From Rehmannia glutinosa (taxonomy: Eukaryota > Streptophyta > Magnoliopsida > Lamiales > Orobanchaceae), in assembly GCA_016081115.2 (NCBI GenBank), contig CM071928.1:84578477-84642476 (forward strand): a DNA stretch of 64,000 bases, written 5' to 3'. Shown here piece after piece: positions 38,730-50,722 of the stretch. The position numbers and the translations under genes are program-made. Below the pieces are notes generated by a model. That model ran no database searches and was not told where the DNA came from. It was given only the letters and a program-made list of their open reading frames with translations. Position 1 is the first letter of the stretch; each line of letters opens with the position of its first letter.

Positions 38730-41700
38730 ATGAGCAATCTGAGGGCGATATGTAGGCCCCACGCCGTGTTCTCTTCCATGGCGTGTTGTTACAGATCGAT
38801 GGCTAGGGTTTCGTCGGTTGAACACACTTATTGTAGCTCGAGACCTCCTCCGTCTTCGTCGTCGGTGTTTGCTGTTTGGTTCGATGGATTGGGAGAACAG
38901 AGGAAGTACGAACCGCGGGTGAGGTTGAATCGGCAGAGGAGAATGGTGTCTACGAGGGCTACTAACTGGACTGACTCCAAGTCTCCGTATGAAACTCTAG
39001 GTAAATGCTTTACGAATTGTGTTAAGAAAAACTGAATGAGGATATGTGCATATGCGTGTAAAATTAGGCCTTATTTAAATCTGTTGATCTTCTAAAACTT
39101 AAGAACTCTAGGGATAGTATAATAATTTTTAGGATTATCCTGGTGAAGAACTTGTTTTCACTAATATTCTTATAGGTTTGTATTTTTGAAAATTGAATTG
39201 GTAATTTGTGGGAATTAGTAGTGAAGTTAAAAGTAGGAAGGACAAAGCCTGTCATTTGAGGCAAAATTGCAAAGATGAGCTCGAAAACCTTACTGTATTA
39301 ATATATGATGGGACTTACAGTAGACTTTCAAGTATCAGTGCGTACATAAATAGTACTGTGTTGTATGCTTTATATCTGAGGCCTTAGTGTTTGGTGAAAT
39401 ATGTACCTGATCAGCAGTTTATCTGATAACATTGAGCAAGGTAATCCAGAGAGAGTTTGAAACGGCTAATTATATGAACTGGTCAAACAGTGATAACCGA
39501 TACTAATCCTATGAACAGTGAGTGGAAGATCAGAATATCTGCCAGTTCCGATTTGCCCTTTATTAGGAACTATGCTTAGGACCTCCCAAGTTCAATCAAT
39601 CAATTGATGTTTTTACCCCTTCCACAGGCTATAGTGCTGTCCACCAATGACTGATCGCGAATTAAATCTGTCCCCAATATAAATCCATTCATAGAGACAA
39701 GCAGACAGAGAGTTTCGTTAGAGTATAAACATAGTAAGAATTCAGGAATCAATTGCATGAAACTTGAATTATGAGTGCTCTTTTCCCTTTCAAGTATGTG
39801 AAATCAATTGGGAGGGGTTGGAGTTCAGCTATCTGCGACTTGTCTTCATTTAGTATTCTCTACCTTATTCTAGATGGTTTTGAATATTTTTTTTTTTGTT
39901 GATAAGGCCACCAAGGAGATATAGCTATATTCTCTATTTCATTTCCTTTTTGGGATGCACATCTGTAATACATTTTTTAATTGTAACTTTCTGATTTTTC
40001 ATAGTTGAAATTTTTTATTTTTTTTTATTTTTCCAGCTTCATAAGCATTCTTGTTCGTGAAGCATCTCTGAATGGGATTCTTTTATCTTTTCTGACACTA
40101 GCACCTTTTGTGAGCTATTCCTTCATTCTCTTTGAATTGCATGATTGATGTTCAATTTTTGTGACTCTTTACTTGCAGAATTGGAAAGGGATGCAGGTGA
40201 AGAGCAAATTAAGGTGGCCTACAGGCGTTTGGCTAAGTTCTATCATCCTGATGGTTTGTCCTTATTCTCTGTAGTCTATTTAAAATGGATCTTCTACATG
40301 GAGACATGCAAACATTTTTATCTCATACTCGAGTTAAGAATATGAATCCAAATTCCTATTTATGAATTGTGTGCGCTGGTTTACGAAAGTGTTGAAGGGC
40401 TTCGTTTGCCAAGCGGCATGTGGCTTGCCGGTCACAAATACACTAGCTGTCCCATTTCCTAATCTATTCCCTCTTTAATGTGTAGAACAGTACATCATCA
40501 TCTGACAAGACTGCTTGCTCAACAACTTTGTTCTTACCTCCAACAGTAAGGCATCAGTAGAATCATCTTTTGTATTCAGGTTGGTAAAATGGGGTAGGAG
40601 ACGCGTGTTTCAGCTGAAAACCTTGTCATATTGCTCATGATGAGTTCTATGTAGGCGGAGCAAGTTTATTATTATTTCTTAGATATAACAAGTTGGATTC
40701 ACAGTTTGCGATGTCTATTTTAGATTATAGGCATTCTGCGGAAATACTACATGGTCATACTTCAATTTTTGTTATCAACACCTCTATGACTATTAAATTG
40801 GTTCTGAAGCTATTCCCAATCATGAAAACCTGAAGACTGCCAAAGGTAGGAGATATATTTACCTTTTTGTTGTCTTTTGGGAAGCTACTGAGACCTTGTT
40901 TAGATATCATATTGAAAAATATCTAGGAAGCTGTAATACAAGTGCTGTAACTCTTGATGCTCCTCCATGGGACGTAGGAAACATTGCTGTATTTTCTCAA
41001 TGCCTCTCGTGAGCTGCAATTGTCAGCATCATTAACATTGAAAACCCTCATGCCTAACTGTCTAAAAACTGACTGGTTTATACCTGTTAATCCCGCAACT
41101 TCATTGATTTCACAGACCCTACTTTGATATTAATCACTGACTTAACCAAACCAAGGAATATCAGTGGCAATGAGACCATCCAACCCTACTCAAACCGGAA
41201 GTTAATTGACGGTTCCCATCAAGACTCAGTTCCTTCATTTGCTATTCAGATTACAAGAAGCGAGTATGAGGTTCATAACTTCTAGGCAAGGGGATCCGTG
41301 AGGGAATCGTAACTATTCCAAGAAAGGTTATTTTGATTGAATCTTGCGCTGGAGTATGTGGTCAAGCTCAAAATAGAAGTCCTCTTTTCAGAAGTGTCAG
41401 CTTGACTAGAACTTCAAATATCAAGTCCAGTTTAGGTTGCTGTCTCTGCGCAACTGTAGGAGGTGTGTTGTTGACTAGATAATGGTGGCCAATACAATGT
41501 AGTCTTCTTGTTAATTGTTATTTGTATTTTGATTATCCTTTCCCCTGTAGTTGGCCATTCTTTTTGTGTTTTATTTGGATTGTCTTCCATTTGTTGTTTA
41601 TTATTTTGAATTGGTGAAAGATCAAGAACAGTTTGGACCATTGCATCTTGTTCTTCCACTATGTTTTCGACTAATATAATATTTAAACTTGCTGCATTAT

Positions 41701-43970
41701 AGAAATTCTGAATTCAAAATTTAATGTTGTGGTTAATGTATTCCATAAACATCAAGTGAAGAATTCTACTTAGTTGTGAAGCATTTGCATAACACAATAA
41801 TACAAGTTCCTTGAGGGGAATGGAGCTGGCTACCATGAGATGAAAGAGATTTTCTGAAGAGATTTGATTCAGAACTGAAACAGGTTTAGTGTTGAAATAA
41901 TATTGTGTAATTGAAGGAAAGGAAATGTTAGAGTTTGTGTTTGTCCCACATCGCCTATTTACTGGGTTGTTATTATGTATAAATGTGGGTTGGGCACCCA
42001 AGCCCATTTAACATAGTATCGAGCACCCAGGTTTGGTTTAGAGGCGATGGTGGGGATTGGACCCTGACCCATTTGGTTTGGCACGCTCGGCGTGAGGGCG
42101 GGTGTTAGAGTTTGTGTTTGTCCCACATCGCCTATTTACTGGGTTGTTATTATGTATAAATGTGGGTTGGGCACCCTCTCCCTTTGAGCTAGCTTTTGGG
42201 GATGAGTTCTACCCAAGCCCATTTAACAGGAAACAAGTTCGTGTTTAACTTAGTCCTTGATTTTCTCCTTCCCATTGTTCCTGGAGCTGGACATGCAGCT
42301 CCTTGAATTATCCCCTCCTTGATTAAGTTATTTTTCTCTAATGAATATCTTTTTATCTATTTAAAGTTTATGATGGGAGAGGGACCTTAGAGGAAGGCGA
42401 AACTGCTGAAGCTCGATTTATAAAGATTCAGGCTGCATATGAGCTTCTTGTAGATGAGGAGAAACGGAGGCAATATGACAATGATAATCTTGTGAATCCA
42501 TTGAAGGTGACATTTCTTTCCGTTCTATCAGTTGATTTTCCCTTGAACATACTCAAATCCACATTGAAGATAGATCTAATATACCCTTAATTTCCTACAA
42601 TTTGTCTAAAAGATCATGAAATTGTGCATATCAAGATATTTATTCTTCTGTAAAAATATAAAGAACAATGCTGTATTTCAATGGTTGACAGTTTATGCTT
42701 TATAGATAGTAATAATTCATGCAGTCAGAGGTTACGACTCCATAATAACAATAGTTATTAAGGATAACGATGTATGTGGCACATAACTAGTGGCACTTCT
42801 GTTTAATTTCCTCATTAGGAGTACCTCTTCCATTGTCCAAGGGTTACAAATAGTATTTCTAAAGTGAAAACAGAAAGGTACCTTGTCTGAACAAATATTA
42901 TTTTGCTATTATATACAATTTTGATAAGTAAAGGACTTCATGTAGCATCAATTCATGTTAATAGAACTTTAGATTACATAAGGTAACAAATTGGCCAATG
43001 ACGCTTATAGGTGTATGTAAACTCGAGAATATTTGTACTGGAGTCTCGGGAAGGACGCGTGATTCACTTGTACTAACTACCATGATTTGTCATGCTACAT
43101 CAATGTGTCGGATGAAATTCATTTTATTAAGATGACTGATTTGAGCTTGCTTTTCACAAATCCTAATGAGCCAAGTTTTTGCTGGCTCATATTTGCCCTT
43201 TTCATTGATTGTCTTTCTTTTCTCGCCTTTATGCAACCTCTCTTAATTATCTTAGGCATCTCAAGCATGGATGGAGTGGCTTATGAAGAAGCGAAAAGCA
43301 TTTGACCAAAGAGGTGATATGGCAATTGCGGCTTGGGCTGAACAACAGCAGCTTGAATTGAATCTCGCGCGCGTCGGCTTGCTCGTTCAAAGGTTATATT
43401 CTTTTGTTTTTCTTTTATATCTGGGGTTCCAAGTATCTGTAGTGTTCATTGTGAAAAAAATAAGTAATAAATCTTTGAAGTCAATTCTTGCCATACTTAA
43501 GTCTTCAAATGTAATCTCCGAAAAACATTTGACATTTTCTCCCACAAAAGAATAATAAATGATGTAATTTAGAATTTGAAAAATAAAAGAGTCGTCATTT
43601 CTGTAATCCGTATATGTTTTCAGAAGTTCTTGGTTTAACCATACCATTCACATTGTCTTGCTAAATATCCGGAATACTACAATGAATCGCGTAAAGGCAT
43701 GGATGTTAAAACTTGCTACCTGTGTTTTTCTCACATTTGTATGTTTTATTTACTTGAATATCAGATTGATCCTGAAGAAGAGAGGAAGATACTGGTGAAA
43801 GAGAAAAAGGCATCTGTAGAGAATTTCCACAACACGTTGAGGAGACATACGCTCGTCCTAAGAAAAAGGGATTTAATGCGGAAAAGGCCGAAGAAGATAA
43901 GAAAAAGATTATAGGCCAGCTTCTGGCAGCAGAGGGCCTTGAACTTGCGAACGATGAAGATGAATTGTAG
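38730..43970 (+). CDS. J-domain (DnaJ-like) protein, probably chloroplast
   Basis: Five exons join: 38730-39000, 40179-40253, 42367-42506, 43256-43392 and 43765-43970, all GT-AG, giving about 276 aa. The N-terminus is Ser/Arg-rich without acidic residues, like a transit peptide. The J domain starts at SPYETLELERDAGEEQIKVA, has the HPD motif at the end of exon 2 (KFYHPD), and ends near EEKRRQYDND. A conserved basic C-terminal region follows (ASQAWMEWLMKKRKAFDQRG; later EKKASVENF). The protein should stimulate an Hsp70 partner. Exon 4 lacks one base near 43361-43375 and exon 5 lacks one in an A run at 43882-43885; each exon is exactly one base short of keeping the conserved frame. Intron 2 (2.1 kb) carries a TRIM element. 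Confidence 0.8.
41926..42228 (+). mobile_element. TRIM-like miniature LTR retrotransposon
   Basis: Two short LTRs (41926-42013, 88 bp; 42103-42228, 126 bp) begin TGTTAGAGTTTG and end CCCATTTAACA. They enclose an 89-bp interior with a primer-site-like TAGTATCGAGC right after the first LTR and a G-rich stretch before the second. The 5-bp duplication GGAAA flanks the whole (41921-41925 and 42229-42233). The first LTR lacks about 38 bp present in the second. There is no coding capacity. It lies in intron 2 of the J-domain gene. Confidence 0.85.
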
Positions 43971-44335
43971 ATGATAACCTCTCAGGTTGGCATTTTAATA
44001 CGTAGGTGTGTATTGATTTACTGTACAAAAAACCGTGAAATATAATTGATTATCCAAATGTTTTTTTACTGTAGATTGTGATTATGAAAGCAGAATGCCA
44101 CATTACACAATGTGATATACATGTGAAATAGAAATGAAACAGCAAACTGAAGCAAAAGAATAGAAGTGCAATTTATGGATTTTCAGTTTGAAAGTGGGTG
44201 TGAAATACATAGTACTGCTGTTAATTTCCCATTTTTCTTGATTTGGAATGTTTTCTGGTATTTTTTTTTTCCAAGTGACTTAACTGCTCCCAAATCGGCC
44301 GGGATAAGAAATTACAAGGGTAGTATGGAGAAAAG

Positions 44336-44552
44336 TAGGGGTGGCAATTTGGGTCATCAGGTCGGGTTAGGCTTGGCTTGGCCGGGTTGATTTCAGGTTT
44401 ATCTTAAATTACATTGAAAATTAATTAAAATATAAAATAACTATATTTTAGATGAATTGGCAACATCGTGTTAGATTCATGGTAGTTGTTTTCGTGTTTG
44501 GGTTTTCTCGAGAACCGGGTTGGGTTCGTGGTGTCATGGATTGCCAGTCCTA
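44336..44552. mobile_element. hAT-type MITE, 217 bp
   Basis: Termini TAGGGGTGGCAATTTGGGTC and the complement of TAGGACTGGCAATCCATGAC are flanked by GAGAAAAG (44328-44335) and GAGAAGAG (44553-44560), an 8-bp duplication with one mismatch. Its interior resembles the relic at 14100. Confidence 0.7.
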
Positions 44553-44865
44553 GAGAAGAGAAAGTATGTGCCACGATTGAGCATGAATACAACAAAACTA
44601 GTTAGACTGCTGACAAAACTTGAAAAATGCCCAGAAAGATCAAAATGGAACACAAAAAACCAAAACTGGGTCATCTCTGGACCCTGGTATTTACATATCT
44701 AGTTAACTTAATTTTTTTTTTTCACCTGCCTACAACTCTGGTACACTAATTACTACTGCTAAAACTAGACCAAGAAGAAGACAAGAGTGCTCTCCAATCC
44801 CAGCAAACAGAAAGATGAAACAATATTTGCTCTGTTGGTTTTGTTGGAAAATGTAGATTGATTTC

Positions 44866-45987
44866 TCAGTTGGATGGAACATGGTAATATCTTCCTTTGC
44901 ACATGCAGCGGTAGACGACGGGGCAGGACTCGACCGAGCACTTTGTGAAGCTGACCATAACCCTCCGGCAAGGCGTGCATGGACCGCAAGCATGTGAACA
45001 GTCCGGCAGGCTCGAACCCGTTGGATATAGCTCCATTCCTATCTCATTCTACAAGGCGTTTTGGAAAATTGCAATTATTGGGAATATATATGTCAAAATA
45101 CGAAAATGAAAAAGTGAGAGTGAAGTATATCAGCAAGAGAGACGGTATGAGACCGTGAGACAAGAATGTGTAAAAATGATACTTGTCTAAATACACTTAA
45201 TTCTCACAGAAGTTATTGCGAAAGTATATAACTGTATGAGCGGTTATTTTAGTTCAGAAAGATGCATGAAGTTTGTAAAGCATAAATAAGTACCTTAATG
45301 TGCATGTGGCTTTCCTCACTCTTGAAAGTGCCTTTGCTATGGTGAGTAACTGAAACCAACATTAACAATCACTTAGACATATATATATTGCATTAAGTCA
45401 ATTGACCCAAAATGCTAGTTCAAATTAACCAATCACATAATATTAAACTTTTATGGATTCTTGTACACTCCAAGAAAAAGGTTACTAATGACAAGAAAAG
45501 TGTTATTGTACTTGTGTGAATGATCATTTGAGTATAAAGTCAACTCAAAAGAAGAAATTAATTTTAGGGATAATTACAAAAACACCCCAAGGGCTAACTA
45601 AAAAAAAAAACTGAGAAGTTTCAAAACTACAAAAAGTTTCGCCTGGGTTTGATTATGTCTTAAACTTAAGGTGTTAACCGTAATATTTCTACAAATATTA
45701 TGGGAGTTTTGAAATATTTTTTGCAATAGGTAAGCAGAACCAAACCTGAAGTTTTTTTTATGCAATATTAGAAAATTTTTGGGTTTTTCAGTAACTAGCC
45801 CAAACCTCGGGGTTTTTATGCAATTATCCCTTAATTTTATGTAAAGATAGATAGGAAGAAAAATGATAAATGACATAAAAGTTGCACTTACAATGATAAG
45901 GCCTGAGAGATTTACAAGACATAACTAACAAGAAAAAAATTGAGACAAATGAGAATGTGTAAAGGTATTAGTTCTTCTCATTCTCAT
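44866..45987 (-). CDS. EPF2: EPF2-like secreted cysteine-rich peptide (stomatal patterning)
   Basis: Three exons join on the minus strand: 45987-45892, 45349-45294 and 45048-44866, giving a precursor of about 111 aa. The start (MRMRRTNT) is followed, after a one-base gap near 45958-45972, by a hydrophobic signal-like segment (FSFVSIFFLLVMS). The C-terminal domain reads TGSSLPDCSHACGPCTPC, then RRVMVSF and CMCKGRYYHVPSN; eight Cys are present, as expected. This domain is closer to EPF2 than to EPF1 or STOMAGEN. EPF2 is secreted by early stomatal-lineage cells and acts through ERECTA-family receptors and TMM to limit stomatal entry divisions. Intron 1 contains a MITE. Exon 1 is one base short of an open frame; that and its exact start are the weak points. 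Confidence 0.8.
45567..45830. mobile_element. MITE with GGGATAATTAC termini (family copy 2)
   Basis: Starts GGGATAATTACAAAAACACC, ends ATGCAATTATCCC, and is flanked by a perfect 9-bp duplication TTAATTTTA (45558-45566 and 45831-45839). It sits in intron 1 of the EPF2-like gene. The 9-bp duplication points to MULE-type transposition. Confidence 0.8.
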
Positions 45988-47372
45988 TGCTTCTTAAACT
46001 TTGAAGAAATATATCACATGAGAAATGGAAGATAAAAGGTATTAATTTAAAAAGAAGGCGAGGGAATATTGAGAGATTGGACAAGGTTTATAACATAGTT
46101 TGGGGAAGGGATGGATATATTTAATGTAGGAAGTACATCTGATGGACTTTCACATGAAACACGGCTACCTTTTCAAAGAGGGTGTTCTTGAAAGAGTCAC
46201 GAGTTTTGTTCAGTCCCATAAAATGGTTTCAATTTCAAATATATGATTTATATTTTTATTCAACAAATTGAATAATGTACAATTATATATATGAAAGTCG
46301 TGGTTGAATATCGTAGACATAGAGGTAGGAGTAGCTACGGTTACGAACCATCCTGCTTCTCAGTTCCTCCAAAATATGAAGCGAAACGTGTCTTCCAAAA
46401 TTGGTTCGCCTACGGTTCCTGTTACGGTTTTAATCGAGCCGTTTTTTATTCTTTAGATAATTTTTTTATTTTTCTTAAAATAATTTATCAATGTTATAAA
46501 TAAGAAAAAAAAAAGAAATGATTCATAATAATTAATATTAGTAATAGTATTAAGCTGACTACGAAACATTAGAATACAGAGGAATATGTTTTAAAATGAA
46601 GGAATATGTTTTTGTTTAATCGGTTCTGTCATTGCAATGACTTGAATGAATATATTTGTATATTTACTAAAACGCACCAAACCTAGTGCATGTGTGGGGA
46701 TTCATATTTGAAATAATTGACCTCAAAATCAACCCTACTTCATTAGGTCACCCCATCAAGGCAACATATAGATTTATTATTATATATTTTAAATAAAAAG
46801 ATGATTTTGAACAAGTTCCAACTTATGAAATACATTTTTATTTTAAAATGTTCCTGAAAAAATAAATTTAAAAATGCTGTGGTTCTATTTTTCATTGGAC
46901 AAATCATAGTTGTCTAGTATCAAAAAATTTCAGTTGAATGAATATATTTGTTTCCTTTTTTTCTTTGTTTCTTCTTTTTTTATTGGCTGCCACACACTTT
47001 ATCCATTCTAATTTAACTAGTGTAAAGTACAATGCTAATCAAATCTTTTATCTAGGTCTAGCCAGCTATATTGTACTCCAGTTCATATATATATGAATGT
47101 CGACGTGTATATTTATAAAAATAATTAAAAATTAACAAAATAAAAAATATAAAATAAAACAGTATCATTGAATTTGAAAAAAAAAGATTATTAATGGTAG
47201 GAGATATATGAGAGAATTCACGTGCAGATGGTCAAGACCTAGGAAGAGAAACTTCTTGTGAGGGCCTGTTTGTAATTAAGGCAGCCTGCCATGGACGTGA
47301 ATATAATTTAATGAACTTCCATATGATTTTCTCTTGTTTCTTCTCTTCCATATATGCCTCTCTTTGGACAGT

Positions 47373-47420
<48 letters not shown>

Positions 47421-48203
47421 TCTTAAGTTGGGGTACTAATTGTCTGATTGGAAGAGACGAGATAAATTAGTTAAGTCTTGATTGTCGATTGTAAGAGACG
47501 AGATAAATTTCACATACGATTAACTCCGATCAATACTCTTACAAATAATGAGTTATACCATTTGAGTTATAAACTCGTAGTACAATGATATGTCTCTTTG
47601 ATACTGCCATGATTCAAATTTTAAATTTGAAGAATGTTGAAATTCTTTAAAATGTTGTTATGTCTCACATTCCATGGCATATAATTTTGAAATGAATTAC
47701 TAAATAATATTCGTACTACAGAGTTGAAACATAATATATGTAATATGTCACGTGATGATTAGTCCGCCCAAAAATATTGTCTACTTTACATCTCATGATT
47801 TGTGTTGAAATCCTTAAGATATTGTCTGTTTTGATTAATCTACAATTTTCTTATGAAAAAGATACTTTTAGGGAGATGATGTTTGCCGTTGCTTGTAAGC
47901 CACGATCCACCTCTGTTCCAATTGATATGGAATATATTTCTCCCCAATAATATGTAATATACTTGCATTATACTAAAGTGTAATGACAAAGTATTTTAAT
48001 TTCATCTAACTTCCTTGCTCATAATTCAATTTTATAAATTACATCTATTGAGAGGGTGTTGTGAGGGGCATAAGTTGTACGACAAATACAAACTTCAATG
48101 ATGTATTTGTAATGTGTGAAGGAGGGTTTGTAATTTTCAAAGAGAACTATTTTTTTAAATATACGAAACCTCATGGGTAGTTTTTTTAATTGTCCGTTAT
48201 ATT
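45988..48203. other. intergenic DNA upstream of the EPF2-like gene
   Basis: AT-rich, with a (TC)n microsatellite at about 47375-47412 and no recognisable gene. The first several hundred bases must hold the EPF2-like promoter. Confidence 0.5.
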
Positions 48204-48219
48204 AAACTTGCCAAATGAT

Positions 48220-49042
48220 CGGGATCAACCTTGTCCTCAGTGATTGAGACGTGTGTTGTAAAGGCGAATGATCCAAGTTCGATCCCATATGAGTGTGTGT
48301 GTCCCCTCCCCAAATTCCGGCTTTTTTGACAAAATATTACAAAAAAACATTAATGTTACACAATTGAAACAAAAAAAGAATTGGTTAATTTTTAGTCAAA
48401 GACGAGACGCCATAGCCGTTTTTCCAAAAAGTCGGCTTTTTTTACGAGGCCGTTTTCTGCAAAAGGAATTTTTTTTTTTTTGGCTTTTTATAAATTGAAA
48501 AACGAATGTCATATCACCAACTTTAATTTTACAATAAATATTTAACATTTCTTTTAGTATATATTAACCAAAAAACATAAAAATCGTTGGTTTTAACCTT
48601 GAAACCCCCAATTTTATTTGTCGGTTCCACCACGGATTCTACATACGGTCCCTAACCAACGGTTAAAACCGTCGATTCTACTATTTTTGAGATCAAAGAA
48701 TCGGAATCGAGACCGATCTATACGGTTCCGATTCTTGTTTTGGCACCGTGGTGACTGTTAAAAATCCTAGTGCAATTTTTTTTAAAATACGTTTTTCTTT
48801 TTGTAAAATTAAAGTTGATGATATGGTATCCGTTTTTCAATTTATAAAAAGCTAAAAAAACAAAAAAAATTCCTTTTGCAGAAACGGCCTCATAAAGCCG
48901 ACTTTTGGAAAAACGGCTATGGCGTCTACGTTTTTGACTAAAAAATTAACCAATTCTTTTTTGTTTCAATTGTGTAACATTAATCTTTTTTGTAATATTT
49001 TGTCAAAAAAGCCCAAATTCCCCATTATACTCAAAAATAAAA
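48220..49042 (+). mobile_element. tRNA-derived SINE, split by a MULE
   Basis: The SINE begins CGGGATCAACCTTGTC, has the B box AGTTCGATCCC and resumes after the MULE with CCATTATACTC and an A-rich tail. It is related to the SINE at 38186. The flanks AAACTTGCCAAATGAT (48204-48219) and AAACTTGACAAATGAT (49043-49058) form a 16-bp duplication with one mismatch. Confidence 0.75.
48319..49012. mobile_element. non-autonomous MULE with about 210-bp TIRs, inside a SINE
   Basis: Arms at about 48319-48530 and 48795-49012 are inverted (GGCTTTTTTGACAAAATATT and its complement). The perfect 9-bp duplication CCAAATTCC lies at 48310-48318 and 49013-49021. The 260-bp interior has no coding capacity. Confidence 0.8.
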
Positions 49043-49189
49043 AAACTTGACAAATGATTTAAAATAACACTCCATTTTCTTATTTTGTTTCCTTCAAAAT
49101 TTTAGTTTTTATATGAAATTTAATTTGGATGTCCACATTTTAAAGTATAGACTAAATTTGACAAATCCCACACAATTTGGAATGAATAT

Positions 49190-50150
49190 CTACCAAATTT
49201 TATCGGTTCGCCGCATATGTCACGGGAGCAATTTAATGAAGCGTGGTTGTGAACCCACAATCTCCACCCTCACAATCTCTTATGGTGGCTAGAGATGGCA
49301 ATGGGGCGGGTCAAAACCGGTCCGCATTAAACCCGTCCCGAAATCCCGGGCGGGTTACGGGTCCTTTTTTTCGAAAAACCCGCCGGTTCGGGGCGGGTAA
49401 CAGGACCTGGTGGACCGCCCGTATATATGTAGTTAAATAAATTTATTAAATTTTCAGGACTCGTCTCAAACAAAGAAGCACTGTGTCTAGAGCTTTCAAT
49501 TTACTGAAATTATTTCTGCTCTTCTATTTGTCTGTCTGGGTTACGTGAAGGCTCAAGGATGGGTTTTTAGGTTCAAGTGCTTGAAATTATTTACTAAATA
49601 GTTTGATTGATAATGAGGTTAAATACTAATGTTGTTGGTTTGCTGCTATTCTTATTGATTTTGATAATTATTACATGATAATACTTTGTTAAACTAAAGG
49701 TTCTGATTACCAGGTTTACACACAAAAACTGTGGACAAGCAATGAGGAGCAGCAATAGCTTTAATTAACTGATTCAAAACTGCCATCAAATCCTTGTGGC
49801 GGGTCTGGCGGGTTGAACACGCCGGGTCCCGGTCCAATGCGGGCGGTGCGGGTCCTGGGTCCAATATTTTCTTGGCAGGGCGGATCCCGGTTTGCCCAAA
49901 CCCGTCCCTGCACTCGCCCGCCATCCCTAATGGTGGCCAATGGGATAAGCCTGATGGTTCTCTTCTTCTAATAATAGTCGATCTCCTCGATTAAACTCAC
50001 ATGATTCAAGATGAGATCTACCAAATTTTCACCGGTTAACATATGTAATAGAAAAATAACTTGATGGAATGTGATTTTAAACTCACAACCTCCACCTAAC
50101 AATCTCTTGTGGTGGCCAACAGGCTAAGCGAGTTGGTTCCTCCTCATCTA
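49190..50150 (-). mobile_element. two SINE-like copies in the same orientation, the first split by a hAT element
   Basis: Copy A (about 49190-49289 and 49938-49975) and copy B (about 50021-50150) share TACCAAATTTT, CATATGT and CACAATCTC/TGGTGGCCAA words in the same order. On the minus strand copy B has an A-box-like GCTTAGCCTGTTGGCC and a B-box-like GGTTGTGAGTTTAAAATC. Exact outer ends were not found, so the SINE label is tentative. Confidence 0.5.
49290..49929. mobile_element. hAT-type element, 640 bp, GC-rich arms
   Basis: Starts TAGAGATGGCAATGGGGCGG and ends CGCCCGCCATCCCTA, so the TIR is TAGRGATGGC. A perfect 8-bp duplication ATGGTGGC flanks it (49282-49289 and 49930-49937). GC-rich arms (GGGCGGGT words and complements) enclose an AT-rich centre. 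There is no transposase. Confidence 0.8.
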
Positions 50151-50308
50151 CTTCCTTTATCAAACAAATAGTAATGTTCATTTAGTACTAATGTGATGGT
50201 GAAAATTTTGATGCTCCCTTAAAAATGTCTTAAAATCGCCAATTCTGTAGCTAATTTACTTATGTTAAGATAAGTTGCAAAATTGCACTAAATTGTTCCA
50301 ATACTCCT

Positions 50309-50592
50309 TATAGTGAGCTCGGTTCGTTAATATACTTGAACACATTTTTTTGTTCGATAAGATGTAAAGCTCGGATCAAGCTCGACTCAATTAGTGAAAA
50401 AGTAATAAAATATGTGGAATATATCAAGTTACTCGAGCTCGATTCGTGTTTGGCTCGAAAGCTCGTTCGAGCTCGATTTCGATTTGATTAATAATCAAAT
50501 CAAGCTCAAACACAACTTTGAAGCTCGTTTAAAATTCAAACAAACTTAAACAGTAATATGTTCGGCTCGACTCGACTTGTTTACATCCCTAA
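50309..50592. mobile_element. hAT-like relic with GAGCTCG words
   Basis: The right end TTTACATCCCTA and repeated GAGCTCG/CTCGAGC words are typical of a common plant non-autonomous hAT group. The left end and the duplication could not be fixed. Confidence 0.4.
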
Positions 50593-50722
50593 TCTCCAAC
50601 CATCTGTTTTCCACGACTACATATATTCTCCACAAAAAACAATCACAAATCCATACAAATTATATATCGTTTACCACATGAAAATCACCAAAATCAAAAT
50701 GAAAAACAAGATAATCAATCAA

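Noticed and set aside
45598..45876. 92-codon minus-strand frame
   Set aside because: Falls within a MITE and its flank in the EPF2-like intron; no domain.
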